Shown piece after piece: positions 6,322 through 7,414 of a stretch of 7,414 bases of DNA. Under the pieces are notes generated by a model. That model was not told the origin of the DNA. It did no database searches and saw only the letters and a program-made list of their open reading frames with translations. The DNA is from an uncultured Kroppenstedtia sp. (GTDB taxonomy: Bacteria; Bacillota; Bacilli; Thermoactinomycetales; DSM-45169). The stretch lies in contig CAUGKZ010000081.1 in assembly GCA_959600065.1 (NCBI GenBank), positions 1 through 7,414 on the forward strand, written 5' to 3'. A program made the position numbers and the translations under genes. Within the stretch, counting starts at the first letter, position 1; each line of letters begins with the position of its first letter.

Positions 6322-7414
6322 TCAGGCGCTCTCTTCTTTTTTGTTCACTGAGCGTCCTTTGCGGGTGGTCAGGCTGGGGGCCACCTTGTTTCGGACGGTG
6401 GCTTCCGTTACCACGCACTCAGACACATCGTCGCGGGAGGGAAGATCGAACATGACATCCAGCATGATCGATTCGATGATCGCACGCAGACCCCGAGCAC
6501 CGGTGTTGCGCCGGATCGCCTCATCCGCGATCGCCTTCAAGGCATCTTTTTCAAAGGTGAGTTTCACATTATCCATTTCCAAGAGCTTCTGATATTGCTT
6601 GACGAGGGCATTCTTCGGCTCGGTCAAGATCCGAACCAGAGCATCCTGATCCAAGGGTTCCAGAGTGGAGATCACCGGCAGACGGCCGACAAATTCCGGA
6701 ATCAGACCAAACCGGAGCAGGTCTTCCGGCAAGACCAGCTTCAAGTACTCTCCCTCTTTCAGATCGTCGGTATTGCTGTCAGAACCGAAACCAATCACTT
6801 TTTTACCGATCCTGCGTTTAATGATCGGTTCCAAACCATCAAATGCACCACCACAGACGAACAGGATGTTGCCGGTGTCGATCTGGATAAACTCCTGATG
6901 AGGATGTTTCCGTCCTCCCTGAGGAGGCACACTGGCCACGGTGCCCTCGAGGATTTTCAGAAGTGCCTGTTGAACCCCTTCACCGGAAACATCTCGGGTG
7001 ATAGAGGGGTTTTCAGACTTGCGGGCCACCTTGTCAATCTCGTCAATATAGATAATCCCCCGTTCCGCCTTTTCCACATCGTAATCCGCAGCCTGGATCA
7101 GTTTGAGAAGAATATTCTCCACATCTTCCCCCACATACCCGGCTTCAGTCAAAGAAGTAGCATCGGCGATTGCAAAGGGAACATTCAAGATCTTGGCCAT
7201 CGTTTGGGCCAACAATGTTTTCCCGCTGCCCGTCGGTCCGATCATGACGATATTGCTTTTGTGCAACTCTACATCGTCGGACTTTTGAGAGCTGTTAATT
7301 CTTTTATAGTGATTGTAGACGGCAACAGAGAGCGATTTTTTGGCTTGCTCCTGTCCGATGACATACTCATCCAGAATGGTATTGATCTCCTGAGGCTTCG
7401 GCAGGTTCTCCAGA
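6322..7414 (-). CDS. clpX: ClpX, ATP-binding unfoldase of ClpXP, N-terminal end cut by window edge
   Basis: ClpX is the hexameric AAA+ unfoldase that recognises tagged proteins and threads them into the ClpP peptidase. The 363 visible residues start at [20 protein letters not shown] and run uninterrupted to the TGA at 6322. B. subtilis ClpX has about 420 residues, so about 57 N-terminal residues, including the four-cysteine zinc-binding domain, lie beyond 7414. Counting from the first visible residue: Walker A GPTGSGKT 59-66, pore loop GYVG 92-95, Walker B region IYIDEID 121-127, RKH loop 168-170, the ClpP-docking IGF loop 207-209, and sensor-2 GARGLR 305-310. All are intact, so this is a normal ClpP-partnering ClpX. 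The C-terminal tail ([15 protein letters not shown]) is short and charged. In Bacillus the gene upstream is tig, which should lie to the right. Downstream, instead of lonB directly, come a terminator and the cell-wall pair. Confidence 0.98.
   Translation of the reverse strand, partial: LENLPKPQEINTILDEYVIGQEQAKKSLSVAVYNHYKRINSSQKSDDVELHKSNIVMIGPTGSGKTLLAQTMAKILNVPFAIADATSLTEAGYVGEDVENILLKLIQAADYDVEKAERGIIYIDEIDKVARKSENPSITRDVSGEGVQQALLKILEGTVASVPPQGGRKHPHQEFIQIDTGNILFVCGGAFDGLEPIIKRRIGKKVIGFGSDSNTDDLKEGEYLKLVLPEDLLRFGLIPEFVGRLPVISTLEPLDQDALVRILTEPKNALVKQYQKLLEMDNVKLTFEKDALKAIADEAIRRNTGARGLRAIIESIMLDVMFDLPSRDDVSECVVTEATVRNKVAPSLTTRKGRSVNKKEESA

Overview
All genes in this window read leftward (minus strand). 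They are housekeeping protein quality-control genes of a Gram-positive, Bacillales-type Bacillota: clpX, lonB and lonA in the order familiar from Bacillus (tig-clpX-lonB-lonA-ysxC). The base composition is moderate, roughly half GC by eye. Between clpX and lonB sits a two-gene unit that Bacillus subtilis does not have at this place: a FemAB/FemX-type aminoacyl-tRNA-dependent peptidoglycan transferase and a divergent alanine-racemase-fold protein. I infer a thermoactinomycete (Thermoactinomycetaceae such as Kroppenstedtia, Desmospora or relatives). This rests on LonB/ClpX similarity to Bacillus plus this insertion, and it is an inference, not a sequence match.

Layout from high to low coordinate, which is the direction of transcription. 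(1) 7414-6322: clpX lacking its N-terminal zinc-binding domain, which lies outside the window. It is followed 8 bases later by a strong intrinsic terminator (6274-6313). (2) 6240-6167: an AT-rich promoter region. (3) 6166-5042: the FemX-like transferase. (4) 5026-3851: the alanine-racemase-like protein, 15 bases downstream with its own good ribosome binding site. It is followed by a GC-hairpin/T-tract terminator (3800-3834). Genes 3 and 4 therefore form a self-contained transcription unit. (5) 3701-2016: lonB, which I start at an internal TTG rather than at the longest-frame TTG. (6) 1909-1: lonA, with a near-consensus sigma-A promoter (TGGACA-17-TAAAAT) in the 106-base gap behind lonB. LonA runs off the left edge before its catalytic serine.

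The ClpX and Lon proteins unfold and degrade damaged or regulatory proteins. ClpX feeds ClpP; LonA is soluble; LonB is membrane-anchored by its N-terminal segment and, in B. subtilis, is forespore-linked. The inserted pair points to cell-wall work. FemX-type enzymes add an amino acid from charged tRNA to the stem-peptide side chain of a peptidoglycan precursor. The racemase-like partner retains nearly all pocket residues of alanine racemase (K31, Y35, K131, R138, H171, R228, Y261) but has altered C-terminal motifs and no usual C-terminal end. Its substrate is therefore open. This pair is the most interesting thing in the window. I found no tRNA, rRNA, CRISPR, mobile element or riboswitch, and no gap longer than 300 bases without a gene.
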